Shown: piece after piece, positions 13,723-27,900 of the stretch
Layout: each line of letters opens with the position of its first letter
Numbering within the stretch: position 1 is the stretch's first letter
Translations under genes and position numbers: made by a program
Origin: Nymphaea colorata
Lineage: Eukaryota > Streptophyta > Magnoliopsida > Nymphaeales > Nymphaeaceae
Assembly: GCF_008831285.2 (NCBI RefSeq)
Contig: NC_045138.2
Span: forward strand, 20,183,934 to 20,247,933
Direction: 5' to 3'
Length of the DNA stretch: 64,000 nt
Notes under the pieces: generated by a model
What the model was told of the DNA's origin: nothing
The model's database searches: none
The model's input: the letters and a program-made list of their open reading frames with translations, nothing else

Positions 13723-13892
13723 CAGGGGCGCCGCCGCCCCGAACTAGCTGGAAAAAAAAATTTACAGTAAAAAAATAAAAAAATTTTAGTTGTTCAATGT
13801 ATTTTTTTTTACTTAAGTTCAGTTTGACCCTACCCAAATTTGAGGTTGGATTATTTGGCCCGTCCCTAAACGAAATCTTGGCTCCACCCCTG
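13723..13892. mobile_element. Non-autonomous hAT-like MITE, 170 bp
   Basis: Starts CAGGGGCGCCGCC and ends GGCTCCACCCCTG, so the ends form an inverted repeat beginning CAGGGG(C/T)G. It is flanked by 8-bp near-identical duplications, GTTCCTAT at 13715-13722 and GTTCCTAC at 13893-13900, as expected of hAT transposition. The interior is AT-rich and non-coding and aligns with the element at 36144-36342 (TTTAGTTGT, CAATGTATT, TTCAGTTTG, GAGGTTG). It sits inside an older repeat whose two sides rejoin across the insertion. Confidence 0.8.
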
Positions 13893-15634
13893 GTTCCTAC
13901 TGTATCGGATCGTTTAATATCAGTCCAATACCGAAACACTATTGGGCCAATAGAATTTAATATATTATAGTTAAAAATCAAACAAAAGAAAACAGGAACT
14001 TTACTTGGCCAAACTTCTGAGTTATGGTCTCAAGTTCTTCTTTTTCCTTATAGTAACCTCAATTTTATGAGCACTGCAAAAAGGAGCTAAAATTAAACTA
14101 TGCCGCTTTAAACCATACAAAATATGTTTTCCATACAATGTAGAACTTTTGAGTTCAAAAGTGTTCTTCATCATTTATAAGAAAAAAAAAAAAAACATGC
14201 CATTTCTTTGATGTTAGCCCGCCGTCCTTCAAGAACAAAATTGAAGAACAAAAGTAACAATAGATTTTTAAGGGTGGTTGAGCCTGTGCCTCATGAACAT
14301 ACACTTCAACAAGCCCTAGCGCCTTAGTGGGTCCACACCCACTGGTGTGCATGGCCCTAGGGTGGGGGCGAGAAGTCCCTCTTTTCTTCCTCACTACATC
14401 AAAAAAGTAAAATATTTTAAGCTCACACTTTACTTTAGATTATGACAAAAATTTGGCTGATCTAGTTAGAAACAAGCAAAGGTGGAATAAAAAATTTTTA
14501 ATGAGGCGGACCGAATTAAAGTTTCTAAATTTCGTCTAGGGTCGAAATATAATTTTTCAAAATTTTTATATAAAACAAATGATTTTTTAAAAAATCTACA
14601 TGCAAATTTTAAAAAAAATTTGAGGTGGGCCAGGGCCCATGCAGACCCTACTTTGTCTCCGTCCTTGGAAATAAGGGTCCACGTGCTATACATTAGAAAT
14701 GCAAAGTATCCATCCGGACTAAAATGGAAGACTCCTCTTGTAAAGCAAAACTGTAATGAGTCAAAAAGAAAAAAATGATCCAAATATCTCTCTAGCTTAA
14801 ATTGTAAAATATTGTTTTCTTTGTTGTAGCAAAAAAAAGCATGCAAGTAAGCGGAAACTTGGAAGCTATTGAAAGAAAGGCCAAAGCTCTCCTTCTTTTT
14901 TTCTTTTTTAAATTTAGAATTAGGTGTAAAACTTGGATGAATCCGTGAATCCCCATTAATTATAGTGTCATATTGTCACTGTTTGTATCTATAAAATCAA
15001 ATTGACAAGTTGGTGAACTAGAGTTTGTATCTATAACAATCAAATTGACAATACGACGAACTCTCGTTTACTTGCACCAGCACAAAATTTGATCCCTTGA
15101 AATAATTATTTTTTCTCAAAAAAAAATAAATAAAAAGTCTCAAAAGCGGAGATTCTATTGGATTGCGAGCTTAAACATCACTGGCGTGGACTTCCGTGCC
15201 GACCGACACCAAAACAAGCGCCCGTGAATGCTGGACCTCCTCCCCCGAGGAAACTTGGCATTTATTTTTCAAAAATTTTCACCTAATGCCTCAAGTTTAA
15301 ATATAATATATAATAACTTGTCTCTTGTTTCCGGTTTTCCTATCGACCACCCTAGTTTTAGTTAAAATTATCAAAACAAGGTAACCGGTTAAATCATGTC
15401 ATCTTAAAAAACACAAAGTTAAAAGTTGTAGTTTCCGAAACTTTTAAAAGTCATTATTATCATTTTTGTTATTATATGAAAGACAGCTTTTGACTTTTTT
15501 CTCCCAGTTGTTCAGACAATCTCAAAAAAAAAAAAAATTGACGGTTCATATGAATTATGGCAAAAATGGTGTTATTAAATGAAAAATCCTCTTTCACCCT
15601 TCGGACAGGCGGCCTCCGCCACCGATCGGGCACC

Positions 15635-15641
15635 TATAAAA
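15635..15641 (+). promoter_or_regulatory. TATA box of DLD copy 2
   Basis: TATAAAA inside CACCTATAAAAGGG, 92 bases before the ATG at 15727. A transcription start near 15665 and a short leader of about 60 bases would follow. The local sequence becomes GC-richer just here, as in many plant promoters. Prediction from sequence only. Confidence 0.65.
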
Positions 15642-15726
15642 GGGCCACGCTTTCCCGGCATCAGGAGAGTTACCACCCTCATCTCTCTGTAACGTTGCTA
15701 TTCTCTTTCCTTCTCACCCTCCCGTC

Positions 15727-18700
15727 ATGGTGTTCCGTTCCTGGTTCTCCCGCTTCAGTCCCTCCTCTAAGCACATCGCTCGCGCACTCTTCGCCACCGG
15801 CGCTCGCGAACGGTGCTCTTATTCTGCTGAGACCTTAGCTCCGAAGCGGAGCGATCGTCGCTTCCCCTGGCTCGCCGTGGCGGTTGCGCTGCCATCTGGA
15901 GCTGCTGCATTCGACTTCCTCCATCGGGATCCTTCTCTGTGCGATTCGTCTCAGGAGTTGCATCGGTACAGAATGCGTTAGCTTTGAGAGCTTGGAACTT
16001 TCGGTCTCTTGTGGTTCTTGACGTTGATAGCATGACCAGAGTTAACACTTAGTTTCTTCTATTTTTATGTTAGTCCGTCTTTCTAAAGTTGTCGTTTCCG
16101 GGATTGAGTTTCAGCATCGAAAGGACAGGAAGTAGCGGGTTGGTGGTCCAAGGACGTCATAGGCGTGCGCCGCAGGAGCTCATTGACGAACTGAAGTCTA
16201 TCTGTGATGTAATTAGTTCCTTCTTAGTTGCTTCGTCTCATTTCTATCTCTTTTAGCGATTTTCGTTGCGTATTTTGGACATGGAGCATGGTTACTATGT
16301 TGTCTCGGTAATGGTATCTTAGCTACTGAGCATGCAGCCGGTGTTCATGGCCTTTGACCTCACCAGTTTGGCGTGTTGTCATACCTCACGGTTCCTCCCA
16401 CCTGGTGGAATTTCAAGAAGGGCGTTTTTTGTAGAAAGAACTAAAATCACGTGCCCATGAAATTGTAGCTCGATCTAACTGAACTAATGAGCCTACTCCA
16501 AAAATTGAACTGAAGGGAAACAATATCTTAAACCGAATGAAAATCTCACAAGTGAACTGCTGTTTTTTCACAAATTCTCCAGTATATGTCGCAATAACCT
16601 TATTATGCAGGATTTTGTTCACGTATTTGTGTTATTCATGCTTTGGAATCTGGGGGGGAAATTTCTTCAGTCCATGTTTCGGCCTTCTTGAATTGAAGTT
16701 CCAAATAGGCGCCCTTTGTCTTTCTGATTTCCTCCATCATTTCCATTGATGTTGTTTGAGCAAAATTCACGAAAAAGTACATCGCATTGCAAGTGAAGTG
16801 AAGTTTTGACATTCTTGTACTCCTGTCCATAGCAAACAGGAGGTGCGTTTGCTGCTCTGTGGGACTCCTCATTTTTGGATTGAATTACCCAAAAACTTTT
16901 ACTCATTATGTTTCCTCTGCAGGACAATCTAACTTTTGATTACGAGGAACGGTGTTTTCATGGAAAACCCCAGAGCAGTTTTCATAGAGCAGTCAACATT
17001 CCTGACGTAGTTGTCTACCCAAGGTGTGATTCATTTAAGAAATACTTTCTGTTATTTTGGAGCTAGTCCTATGTCTTCTTTCGTGTTTCTGATGTATTTT
17101 GAGTTAGGTTGTTTACCTGTATAACTTTAGTTTTGGTTGGTGGACTATCCTCAGCTGAGCCAATCCAACCAGTTTATACCCTGGCTTAAGTGAACTTCCT
17201 ATTTAGGAATAATCTCTGTCTTGTAATGGAGTACAGAAGGGTACACAAGCTGGGCAATCTGAGATGAGTTTCAACTTCAGGGCCATTAGTCGACACTATA
17301 AAGCTCCTTGAATCCTTATCAGTTGGCTGGGACAGATACCTATGTGCTTAGTGATTTGTCCTTGACATTTCCTAATGAGGATTCCATGAGAGTTTGAAAC
17401 TGGTGGAAGGTAGTTCCAGATTTCCTCTGTAGTTGGAGTGGTATAGAATAGTCACAGAAAACACATTTTTTTTTAAAAAAACGCAAAAAAACACGAAAAT
17501 TAAATGGCCGTTTAAAAAAAAACACGTTTTTTTGAAAAAAAAACGTTAAAAACGATTTTCCATTTTTTTCACTTTTTTCATTTTTTTCAGTTTTTTTAAT
17601 GCCAAACAGTTCTTTTTTCATTTTCTATTTTTTATTTGTTGCAAATTTACTTATCTTTTGATGTTTGTGCTATTAGTTTCTCACTTATTTTATTTTCCCT
17701 GCATTTTTAGTTTTTTAAAATTTACCGTATTTTTTCCCTTTTTTCCAAGTTTGTCGTATTATACCAGAGAAAAAAACTCACCGTTTAAAACTCTGAGACG
17801 TTATATTTGTGACTATTAAATCATACCATCACTATTAAATTACTGGCCATCGGTCACTTGTCTAGTACATCCGATTAGTTTGACTATTTTAATTAGCTCA
17901 TGCCTCATGCATGGTCCATGGCGGTTGTGTTTGATCATCATTTTGTGTATAGCCTATGGTCATCCTAATATGAACAATGTAAATTGCTATATATTATTTT
18001 TCCTGTATTTTCCTGGTATTGATAGTTTTAAGGTCATAGACGATCTATTTTGGAGCTTGGTTGTAGTTTTATTTTATTTTATTTTTTAGGTTCATTCGTT
18101 TCTTTAGGAAGATAGGAATTACCAGTGCTTTCTCAGTCAAAAGCCACAGTACTAAGCTCTTGAGAAGTCTAAGGTGGCTTAGTTATCATACCAACTCCCA
18201 TGCATTAAGAGTAAGCATGATATGACAATTCGTATGAGAACTCATCCACTTTGACTGCTGCTATGCTTGCCACAAAGTTTAGGCACGTCTATCACAATCT
18301 TCCTCTTTACATTGAAGTGGAATTTCCAAGATTTGCCTTAAACCATGTTTCACCCCCTCCAACTCTTCCAAGTCTTTCGGTGACTCTAAATCAGTGCCGA
18401 AGTACTAGTTGCAAGTGAGAATCCCTGTAAAACATCTAGTTTATAGGTTTTGTATGGAGAACATTAAAGGAGTAGGAGTTGGAGGATAATTCATGAGTAT
18501 GCAAGCATCTTGCACCCTGCTTCTATACTCTGGAAACAGAGAGTCTGTTGTCTGCAAGCAACAATCTTCAGCTGAAACATTTTTAATTAAATCCACCATA
18601 ACGTTTGCTTCCCTCTCTGCAGGTCTGAAAGGGAGGTTTCAGAGATTGTTAAAGCTTGTAGCAAGCACAAGGTATATTGTTTTTGTCAATTGTGTCTCTC

Positions 18701-21700
18701 CAAGTGTTCATTTTGCATTCTTATTCTTTTATAATAAAGATGCTAGTTATATACTGAACCCATGATGATGTCAGTTCGGTTGTCTGCATATGGCCATCAA
18801 TATGCTGCATAAATGTGAATAGGATTCTGGTCAGTTGAATCATGTTAAACTTATGTTTCTGAATGGGCTATTGGCAGTTGACAAGTTAGCAATGTTTTCT
18901 TTCATAGGCCATAGGTTTGTGGTTTAACAGATAGAAAAAAATATTTTCAGTTTCCAAAGAACTGAAGATTTGAAGTATTTCTGTACATTGTTTTCTCAGG
19001 CTACTTTCCATGCAACAGGTTCATCATTTCTTCCCTGAATCATCTTCAGAATGTCCTGCTTCTTCCTGTGGTCATCTAATTCCTCCATAGACAGTGAATT
19101 TTGGTTCATATACATTATCTTCTTCCTGTGTTTTGGGGTGTAAAGTTGTACATACTATGTGGATAAGAGAAGGTTTTAAGGACATCTGTCAGGTTCCCTC
19201 TGCCACTTCAGAACATTTATTGGTAATAAACCTTGTCAAGTTTGTTCCTTTTTAAATATTCCTTCCTCTTTCGAGATTCATGCATATGCTTTCTTTTGCT
19301 TACCTTTATCTTGCCCTGTCCTTAGGATTTTCTTGGGTGATTGGGTCTCAAACCTTGTTTATCCTTTCCTTCTTTATGTCAGCTTGCCTAGTCCATCTTC
19401 CCAGTCCATGGGAAAAAAAATCCAATTTAACTACCTCCAAATTTAAATTAACATTGTCTCTTTTGGCACCTTCATCATTTCTTCCCCTCAAATTGAACAT
19501 GTGGCACCATTTTCATTATTTATTTTTCCAAATAGAAGCTAGATATTGATGTCCGCAGTCTAGCAGTTTACTGTATGTGGATCATATATGTTCTTTGGTT
19601 GCACATAAATGCAATTTTTTATTTGTAATGTCAAATACGGGTAGTACAAAGGAGTCATAGGGATGTTCATATGTGAAAAGCTTGAAAGTTAATGTGAAAT
19701 GTCATCTAACACTACTATCGGTCACTTTTCACAGCATCCTGTTTCTCTTTAAGGACATATGTTGCCAGGTACTTATGCAGCATCATGTTTCTTTTTGCAA
19801 AATATTCTAATGAACCATGTGTGCATTCCTTGGATTTTTAGTGAGGGAAAACTAAGTTACATGTCAATGAGCAATCATGTTGGAGTTTTTATTCTCTTGA
19901 TTCTGTCTTTGCGGTGCTTTTGATAGTTATGTTTTGGTTTTTCTGGTTAGGTTCCTATTGTACCATATGGTGGTGCCACATCACTTGAAGGCCATATTTT
20001 ATCCCCATGTGGAGGTGTTTGCATTGACATGGCACTGATGAAGGTTGGGAACAAATTAATTTTCATTAACGTATTAGCTGTATAATTGTTCCCGTAAGCA
20101 GCCCCACGAACCAGTTGGGTTGTTGGCTTAAGATGTGAAGCTAAAGGATGTCAAAGGTTCAACTTATGATGGACCTTCTTGGTCCACAGAGCAGGGTGTA
20201 CCTGGAGGTTTTGCATCCACTAGGGGCAGTAGTTTCATGGCTGGTGTCATGATTGCATCCATAAGAAATCTGCGTGAGTGGTTTCTTATTATATATTGCT
20301 CTTGCTTTAAAGTCCAGTTAGTCTTGCTCATGATATTTGCCGTCATTACTTTTTCCAAGCTTTACATAAAATTCCAGCTGTGCCTTCAAGTTTGATACTG
20401 TGTTCTTAGTGACACAAATTCAAGCAAGGCTTGTGCCATGTTTGCAGACCAAAGCAAGTACCCAACCCAGAAAGGTTCTCTTGGATTCTTAGTGCATACC
20501 TGGTACCTGGTTCCTGAATGAAGATATTTAGATGATCTTAGAAAGAGTTGTCTGAATCACAAGAACCTGTTTTATATTTAAAGTTGCTCGATTATTTGTA
20601 CAGGATGCTGAACTAATGGTGCTTTATATCATTTTGCTCCTAAAAGTCAGGTGTTTTGTAATGTGATTCCGTGAGATAATTTGTGTCTACACCTAAGTTT
20701 TCAATTGAAGTCTCTGCAACACTCTGCTTAGACATATTTATGTACTTTTCTACAGTTCCCTGCCAAGTACCTGTTTCGGTAGTGCTTGATTTGATAGAAC
20801 ACTTTTATCTGTCTTCTGCTGCATTCCTTTTTATGGCACTTCCCATTTGGCATGCTTAGAATGGCATCTTATGTACAATCCTTCAGCTCTGGTGTTTTTA
20901 CTTCTCCCCAATGTTTCTTATGCTTTGAGTTCATCAGATTTATGATGTCCAGGTCCCAAGTAAGATAGTCAAGGAAAAAAATGATTCCACCCTTTTGCTT
21001 CTATGCCTGATTGACCTTCTTAGACTTGCAATGTGGTGAATAAGTGTTATACATAGACATGCTTGAAGATGATAATGATAAATCAGTATATCTTTTGCAG
21101 AAAATCAAAGTGTTACATGTTAAGGACATGGATGTTGTTGTTGAGCCTGGTATTGGGTGGATGGAACTGAACGAGTATTTGAAGCCTTATGGGCTTTTCT
21201 TCCCACTTGATCCAGGTGAGATATTTTTAGTTTCATGTTCTTTTATTGATGCATTTTTCCGATAAGCACTTTCCTTCCAGTTGCTTATGTTGAATGTCAT
21301 TTTGGATCCTTCCTGTCTAGACTTAACTTGGCTGCATATAGTTTCTTTAAAGGCTAACATTTCCTGCCTACTTGTTTCCATGTTTAGGCCCGGGTGCTTC
21401 AATTGGAGGCATGTGTGCTACACGTTGTTCTGGTTCTTTGGCAGTGAGGTGCTGCATATTTCTTATACTTCATTTTGACTAGCATCTCTCATAGTGACAA
21501 TTTGCTTTGATCTATTTCACCATTTAGTGCCATGAATATCAAATATTGCATTAACAGTTCCACTTTTAGTTCGTGCTTGAACAACAGTAAGCATGCTATT
21601 AATTTCATCTATGCACTTTTGGATCACATAGTTGACACTTATGATGGATATACAATGTGGAATGGGTGGATAACAAAGAAAATGGTGTCAAAATTTTTAT

Positions 21701-24700
21701 GTTTTGGAAACTTGGACAGTTCTAAACTGCATAGTTGTATGCTTTTTCTGGCATGTTATATGTTAAAATGCAGTTTATCAAATCTATAAGAAGACACAAT
21801 GTTTAGTGGTATCATACATTTGTGAGAGTTTCTGTCTCAAGCTTTTGCTTGTTAGATGCTCAATGGCTTGTTTGATGAACTAGAATATGGCCTTTATCCT
21901 TTCCTAACACCTGGCAGTATGAAGTCCTATCCTTAGTTTCTGAGACTCGGAGAAAACAATTCTAGGCTTCTAGCTCATGCTTAAAAGATTGCTTCTCTTT
22001 TCTGATTAAGCCAGTGTTTCATTTGTAGGAAAACCTGACGTCTTTTACAATTGAAGTTTGAAGAATTCTGAGCGAGATTTGTCGTGTTTATCAACTTTTC
22101 TGTAATCCATAAAATAGGATGTAAGCATATACAAATGCAACTCAGATTTGAGATAGACATGGCAGATTGATTATTTAATCCTGATGCATGTTAAGTATGA
22201 AGTAGAAGTATATACCTTAGATGGAATCTGCTTCACACTTTAAGCACATTCAAATACTAATACTGAAGCAGGTCTTAGGAATTTGAGGAAGAAATGTTGG
22301 ATATTCATGTCTATCCACTTAATCCATTAGCAAGTAGAACATAATCTTGGCATTTCCTGCAAGAGGAACTGGATCATCACTGAAAATAAAGTTTCACTCT
22401 TGTCAAGTGCAAGTTAAAAAGTAGTATTGCAATTCTGAAGAGGACATCATATAATGGCGTTATTGTAGTATGACTAAGTTTATCTTGTATTTGTTACTGA
22501 AAGAAAGAAAGGGAAGATTGAAACAAGTAAGGAAATATGGGGAAAACGAAATACAAGAATGAAGGGAGAGTGAGAAGAAGGAAAAATAGGGAAGAGAAGA
22601 AAGAGAAAGTTCGATGGAAGAACTGTCAAGCTCCCCCTTTAGTTTTAGGTTCCACTTAGTATTTCTTGTTTGCAATTTTTTTATCCAAAATTGTAAAAGT
22701 CATTCTGAAGTTGCTTTTGAGGCAATTTTTTATTTTTCTGATGCAAATGTTGTAGAATGAATGAAAGAATAGAAGAAATGCTTAAATGCAAATATTATAG
22801 AGTAGAACTTTCTTTTCTGCTGTATTAATTTTGTGACGTGCTGAGAAAGTTATGGCTTGCTTAAAGTTTTTCTTGCTGCTGGGTTTTATGAACTGTGCTA
22901 CTAGATACAAAATTCACTTTAAGATAGTTAAAATACTATGGCTGAACATGATTCTATAGCTCAAAAATGACATCTATTTGTTCCATTATTGTCAATGGCA
23001 TATTTTCATCATCTTTAGTCTCTGAACATTCATAGATTATGTGCTTTTTCAAGATCTAGTTTTGAATTCCCTATTTATTGAAGTTTATGAGTTAGTTTCA
23101 GTTTGTAGGTATGGGACAATGCGAGATAATGTCATAAGCCTTCAGGTTTGTAAGCATGCACGAATCAGCAGGCTCAGAACTATATAGTTTTATTGTTGTT
23201 GCGAAGCTTCTGCAAAGGATACAACTTTTTTAGTAAATATTGGTTCTTGAGCTGATGTTAACCTTAGATTCAATGCTTTCTTATTTTTCTCATATGGATT
23301 TCTCACTCTGATCTCTTTAGCAGGTTGTTCTGGCAGATGGTGGCATTGTCAAAACTGCTTCACGTGCTCGGAAGAGTTCTGCAGGGTATTCATAAATTAT
23401 GTTTTTCTCAACATTGGAAAATTGATCTAGCATATATGTTAGGCCATATCATCCTTGCAGTGTTAATACGTCATTTTCAAATTAAAATGGGTGATATATC
23501 TGAGATTCTCAAGGCACTTGATAAAGTTATGCATCAATTACCAAATTTAGGAAAGTTATGGGTGGTCTGAATTTAAAAACAGGGTAGGAGAAGACACAAT
23601 GACAGAGAGGGACGGAGAAGACAAAAGGACCATGGAAGGAGTTAGTTAAATCTGACCAAACATTGGGCTAATTAAGTATGTTTTGTCATCTTAAAGGTAT
23701 AGGACAGTGGGGTTGTAGAAAGACAAAGATAAGCCTCAAAGGAATTAACAGCTCTTAATAATTGGTCTGGATGAAAGATTATTCCTTCTGTTAGTTGAGA
23801 TACGTGACAATTTTCTTTCCATACGTACAGTGTCTATAATTTTATAAATGACAGGTAAGAATAATTCCGAGCATGAGTTTTGGATTTGGGAAACTTTTTA
23901 AGCTGATTTCTTTGACTTCCAAGTCCCAGCAAAGCTACTTTTATCAATTTAATTTGTCATAGAAATTCTGTTCAGTTCACATGCTGGATTAAGTTCTACA
24001 GTGTAAACATCAGTTGGAAGCTTATGTTTTAGCTTTTAGATTGGTTTCTCAGTTATTGTTTTGTCTCCTGCATTGCAGCTACGACTTAACTAGATTGCTG
24101 ATTGGAAGTGAAGGCACCTTGGGTGTCATTACAGAGGTGACTCTGCGACTGCAGAAGCTCCCTGAACATTCTGTGGTATTGTTGTTCTTTCCTCTGTGTC
24201 CAAAAAGTTACCATATATAGTTTGGAGCATCTCTATTGGAATACTGCAGACCTTTTCCTTTGGTATGCTCTTAAGTCTTACACATTTTAGTATAACTGTT
24301 TTGTACTTTTCTATCAACAATCAGGAACACATTTTTCTCTTGAATCTGGATTTGTTATGCTAGTGCAACTTTAATCCATTTATAGATGAGGAAAACTTAA
24401 AAATTTCACAAGATAATCTCTTTAAAATTAAGGTAATAACAAAAAGTAAATATTTATCTTGATCATTTTGATCAAGAAAATTAACAAAAATGTTTATCTT
24501 AATCTATAAAATAACAAATTATAACATATCCAAGTTGAAAGGTAATCAAAACCTACGTGGATGTTCTATGGTGTGGCAGCACAAGCACATCTTGGTCCAA
24601 CTCATATGTCAGCATGAAAGTATTACTTATCTGTTCCTAGAATATGTGAATTAATTATAGCTTAATTGATATTTGATAGCTTACCATATGTAAAGATACT

Positions 24701-24888
24701 TTTTTCAAAAGGGTGGATAATGGCTGGTGCTTTGAATTGCTTTGTATATCTCAACTTGTAGGCCAACAGTCAAATTGATCCATGATTCATAATTGGTGCA
24801 CATAGTCTTCACATATTATAAAAACTATGTATATATATAGATGTAGATATAAATATAAATAAATAAATAAATAAATAAATATATATAT

Positions 24889-24922
<34 letters not shown>

Positions 24923-27900
24923 GTATGTATGTAGGAATAATTGTTAACAAATGGTCAATACACTCATAAATTATAGAAGTTGTTAATTTTTATTTTAGTA
25001 ACTATTAATCAATAAAAGAAGCATTATTAGTGGATCAAACTGAATCATCAATCAAGGAGTCCCATTGTTTTGTTCACGTTTCACAAGTAAAAGCACATTT
25101 ACAAACAATAAGTGAAACAACAATCAAGTCCCTTAACAACGAATACCTACACTGGTAAACTAAGATAAAAAAATCATATTTACAAACTAGCAAGGCACTT
25201 TTAAATGGCGTTGAAAAAGAAAGCTACTTTTGCTTTCCAGACAAAACTAAACATGGCCAAACTTGTACTAAAATAAGTACTTTGGACCAAAATAGACATT
25301 GCTGCATTGACTGCATCTGCAAAGAGTGTCTGAGCCATATCCATAGTCGCACTATCTCCTGCCATGTTAACATGGATGAAGACCCAAAGAAGAGTCAGTG
25401 TGACATAGATTGTGGTGACTATAGCTAGACACCCTTGAAGTGATCATATTCATTCCAATTACACATATAGAGGATTCTGGTGGCCTCTGGCCATAGAATG
25501 CTATGCACAAGGATCGCTCAATGTAATATTCTATCATAAAACAAGATTTAGATGCTTTAATTCACAGAGGGATTAGAATCTTTCTAACACACTAAACTAA
25601 AAATAGGTCATTGAATTTTTGATTACTTGATTTGAATTCCTAACTTATGCTCTATATGCTTATGTTAAATTCCTAGGTTGCAATGTGCCAGTTTCCAACA
25701 ATTAAGGATGCAGCTGATGTTGCTATTGCCACCATGCTATCAGGAATCCAGGTGCTTCTATGTTCCATGTGCCTCTTAATGTGAGGATGAAATTGTTCCT
25801 AGCCTATGTGGATTAGCTTTTGTAGTTTGTTAAGCTGGATCCCTGATGATTAAATTTTGTTGGATGACTTATTTCACATATGGCCCCAGGACTATTAAGA
25901 AAACAAAAATGGGATATGCACACATTGTTATTCATATTTATTAATTTATTAGAGAGATTATGTAAGTATACAGGTATAGGTAACCTATATGCACAATTGA
26001 TGCCTTTCAAGCCCTGGAAATGTTAAGGGAAGAATATGGCTTCATCACCCTAGGGAATGACTTTCCCTACAATCATTTTAAGCAGAGGAAAGGATTTAAT
26101 TCCTGTTTGGATGACGATAACTCCAAGTTAGAAGCTTGAATTTAGCATTGAAATTAGATTTAATGAAAATCGGGCAATGTTGTCACCAATAAGGCATCAT
26201 GCCTGATATGTATCACATTAAGTATCAGTCTGTATCACCCTACCTTTTATTTTCTGAATTTGAAAAATGATTTAAATACTCTAAATTGATTTTACAATGA
26301 AAACATAAAAATATAAAAACTTGAATTGGCCCTCTATCGTATTGGGAAGGGATCTGATATGCTCCAGCACCGAGTGATATTGATAAAACTCAGACGAGGT
26401 TTTTGACATATTATGGGCATTCAGATGTGCCCTTTGTTTATCTCTTGAGGCAGGAAAAAAAAATCATAAACATTATGCCTTGGATTATATTGTATGTCTT
26501 CTTCAGAAATAACAAATGTGAATAGCCATATCTGGCTGATGAATATTAAAGAAAGCAGGAAGCATAACAAATAGGAGTGCTTATGTGTTGTACCTTGCCC
26601 CAATTAGTCAATCCACTTGTCCACCTTCCTACCTAATTGTGCAAACTAGAGTTCTAAATGATGTGCCCGTGTGAAAATAATATGATCAATTTTCTAAACT
26701 TGTATCACCTACTTCAACATTTTCTTCATTCCCGTGTGTGTTCTCTAAGTAGCTATTGTGCGCATAAAGGCACAAAGTATAACAGCATATTGTTTGTCTT
26801 TTTATGTTCTACTGTATTCTTTTATATATTTGTTTTATAGTGTTTAATAACCCTTCCATGCACATATTGTTGCCTTATCTTTAGGTCTCAAGGGTGGAAC
26901 TCTTGGATGAAGTTCAGGTTAAGGCAATCAATTTGGGGAATGGAAAAAATTTACCAGAAGTCCCCACGTTAATGTTTGAATTTGTAGGCACTGGTAAGCA
27001 CTACTTAGTTTTCTTTTGGGACTGTCTATCAAAGTCCTACTACGAAAATTTTATTACAATTCAGAGGGGTTATATGTTATGACCTAGATAGCCATAATGT
27101 CTTCTTTATAAGCATCATTCATCAACATTCTCTAAAACACACGTACTTATTTGTGCAAGAAAAGCTGTGATGTTTTTGTTGGATGAACATTGTTCATGGT
27201 GGTAGCCTACTAATTTTTTCTAAATGCTTCAGAGGCAAACGCACGTGAGCAGACATTGTTAGTCCAGAAGATTGTTGGGGAGCACAATGGCTCTGATTTT
27301 GTTTATGTGGAGGATCCAGAGGCCAAGTCAGAACTTTGGAGGGTAAATTCTATAATCTAGATTAAGCTTTACCATGTCCAACTCTTTCTGGATGTTTCTG
27401 GTACTGAACTGTGAGTACGAATCCTTTGGCTAAATGGGTAATTTGCCTCTGCAAGAAATGCTGACCTTTAAATTTCGTCCCAGTTAGACACCAATATTGA
27501 ACCACATTTGACTTGGCCTAGATTACTCAGTTCAAGTTTTTCCTTTTTTCCTGTTTCTGCTTTATTTCAGTTGATGGTTGCTTCTATCTGTTGACCACAA
27601 ATAACTGTCTTAATTGGCTTCTGCTTTGTCTAACTGCACCTTTTTTTATCTAGATAAGGAAAGAGGCACTTTGGGCATGCTTGGCAATGAAACCTGATTA
27701 TGAAGCAATGATAACGGTCAGTTGAAATGTCTACTTTATGTTTGACCATGACTTAACAAGCTAGCATATTCACAATTTCACATACTTCTTTGGAGAAAAG
27801 AAGTTGATAGGTGGTAGGAGCCATGATTCATTGGGGTTTGATGAGTGCCACGACTCATGCTACAGAGCTTAGACCAGACGTGAAAAATTAGCTTTTGCAC

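Larger units (their letters stand above)
10660..15600. other. Gene-poor interval between the two DLD copies
   Basis: No reading frame here looks like a conserved gene. The interval holds four separate small tandem or element features, listed individually (11019, 12328, 13244, 13723), plus degraded repeat ends at about 13500-13660 and 14470-14680. Those two share a layout: GGCGGA or GAGCGGAGTC at one end, an AT-rich middle, then GAGGTG...GGCCCATGC/AAGCCCATGC and a TTGTCTCCGTCC/TTGGCTCTGTCTC end. They look like two decayed members of one non-autonomous element. Confidence 0.6.
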
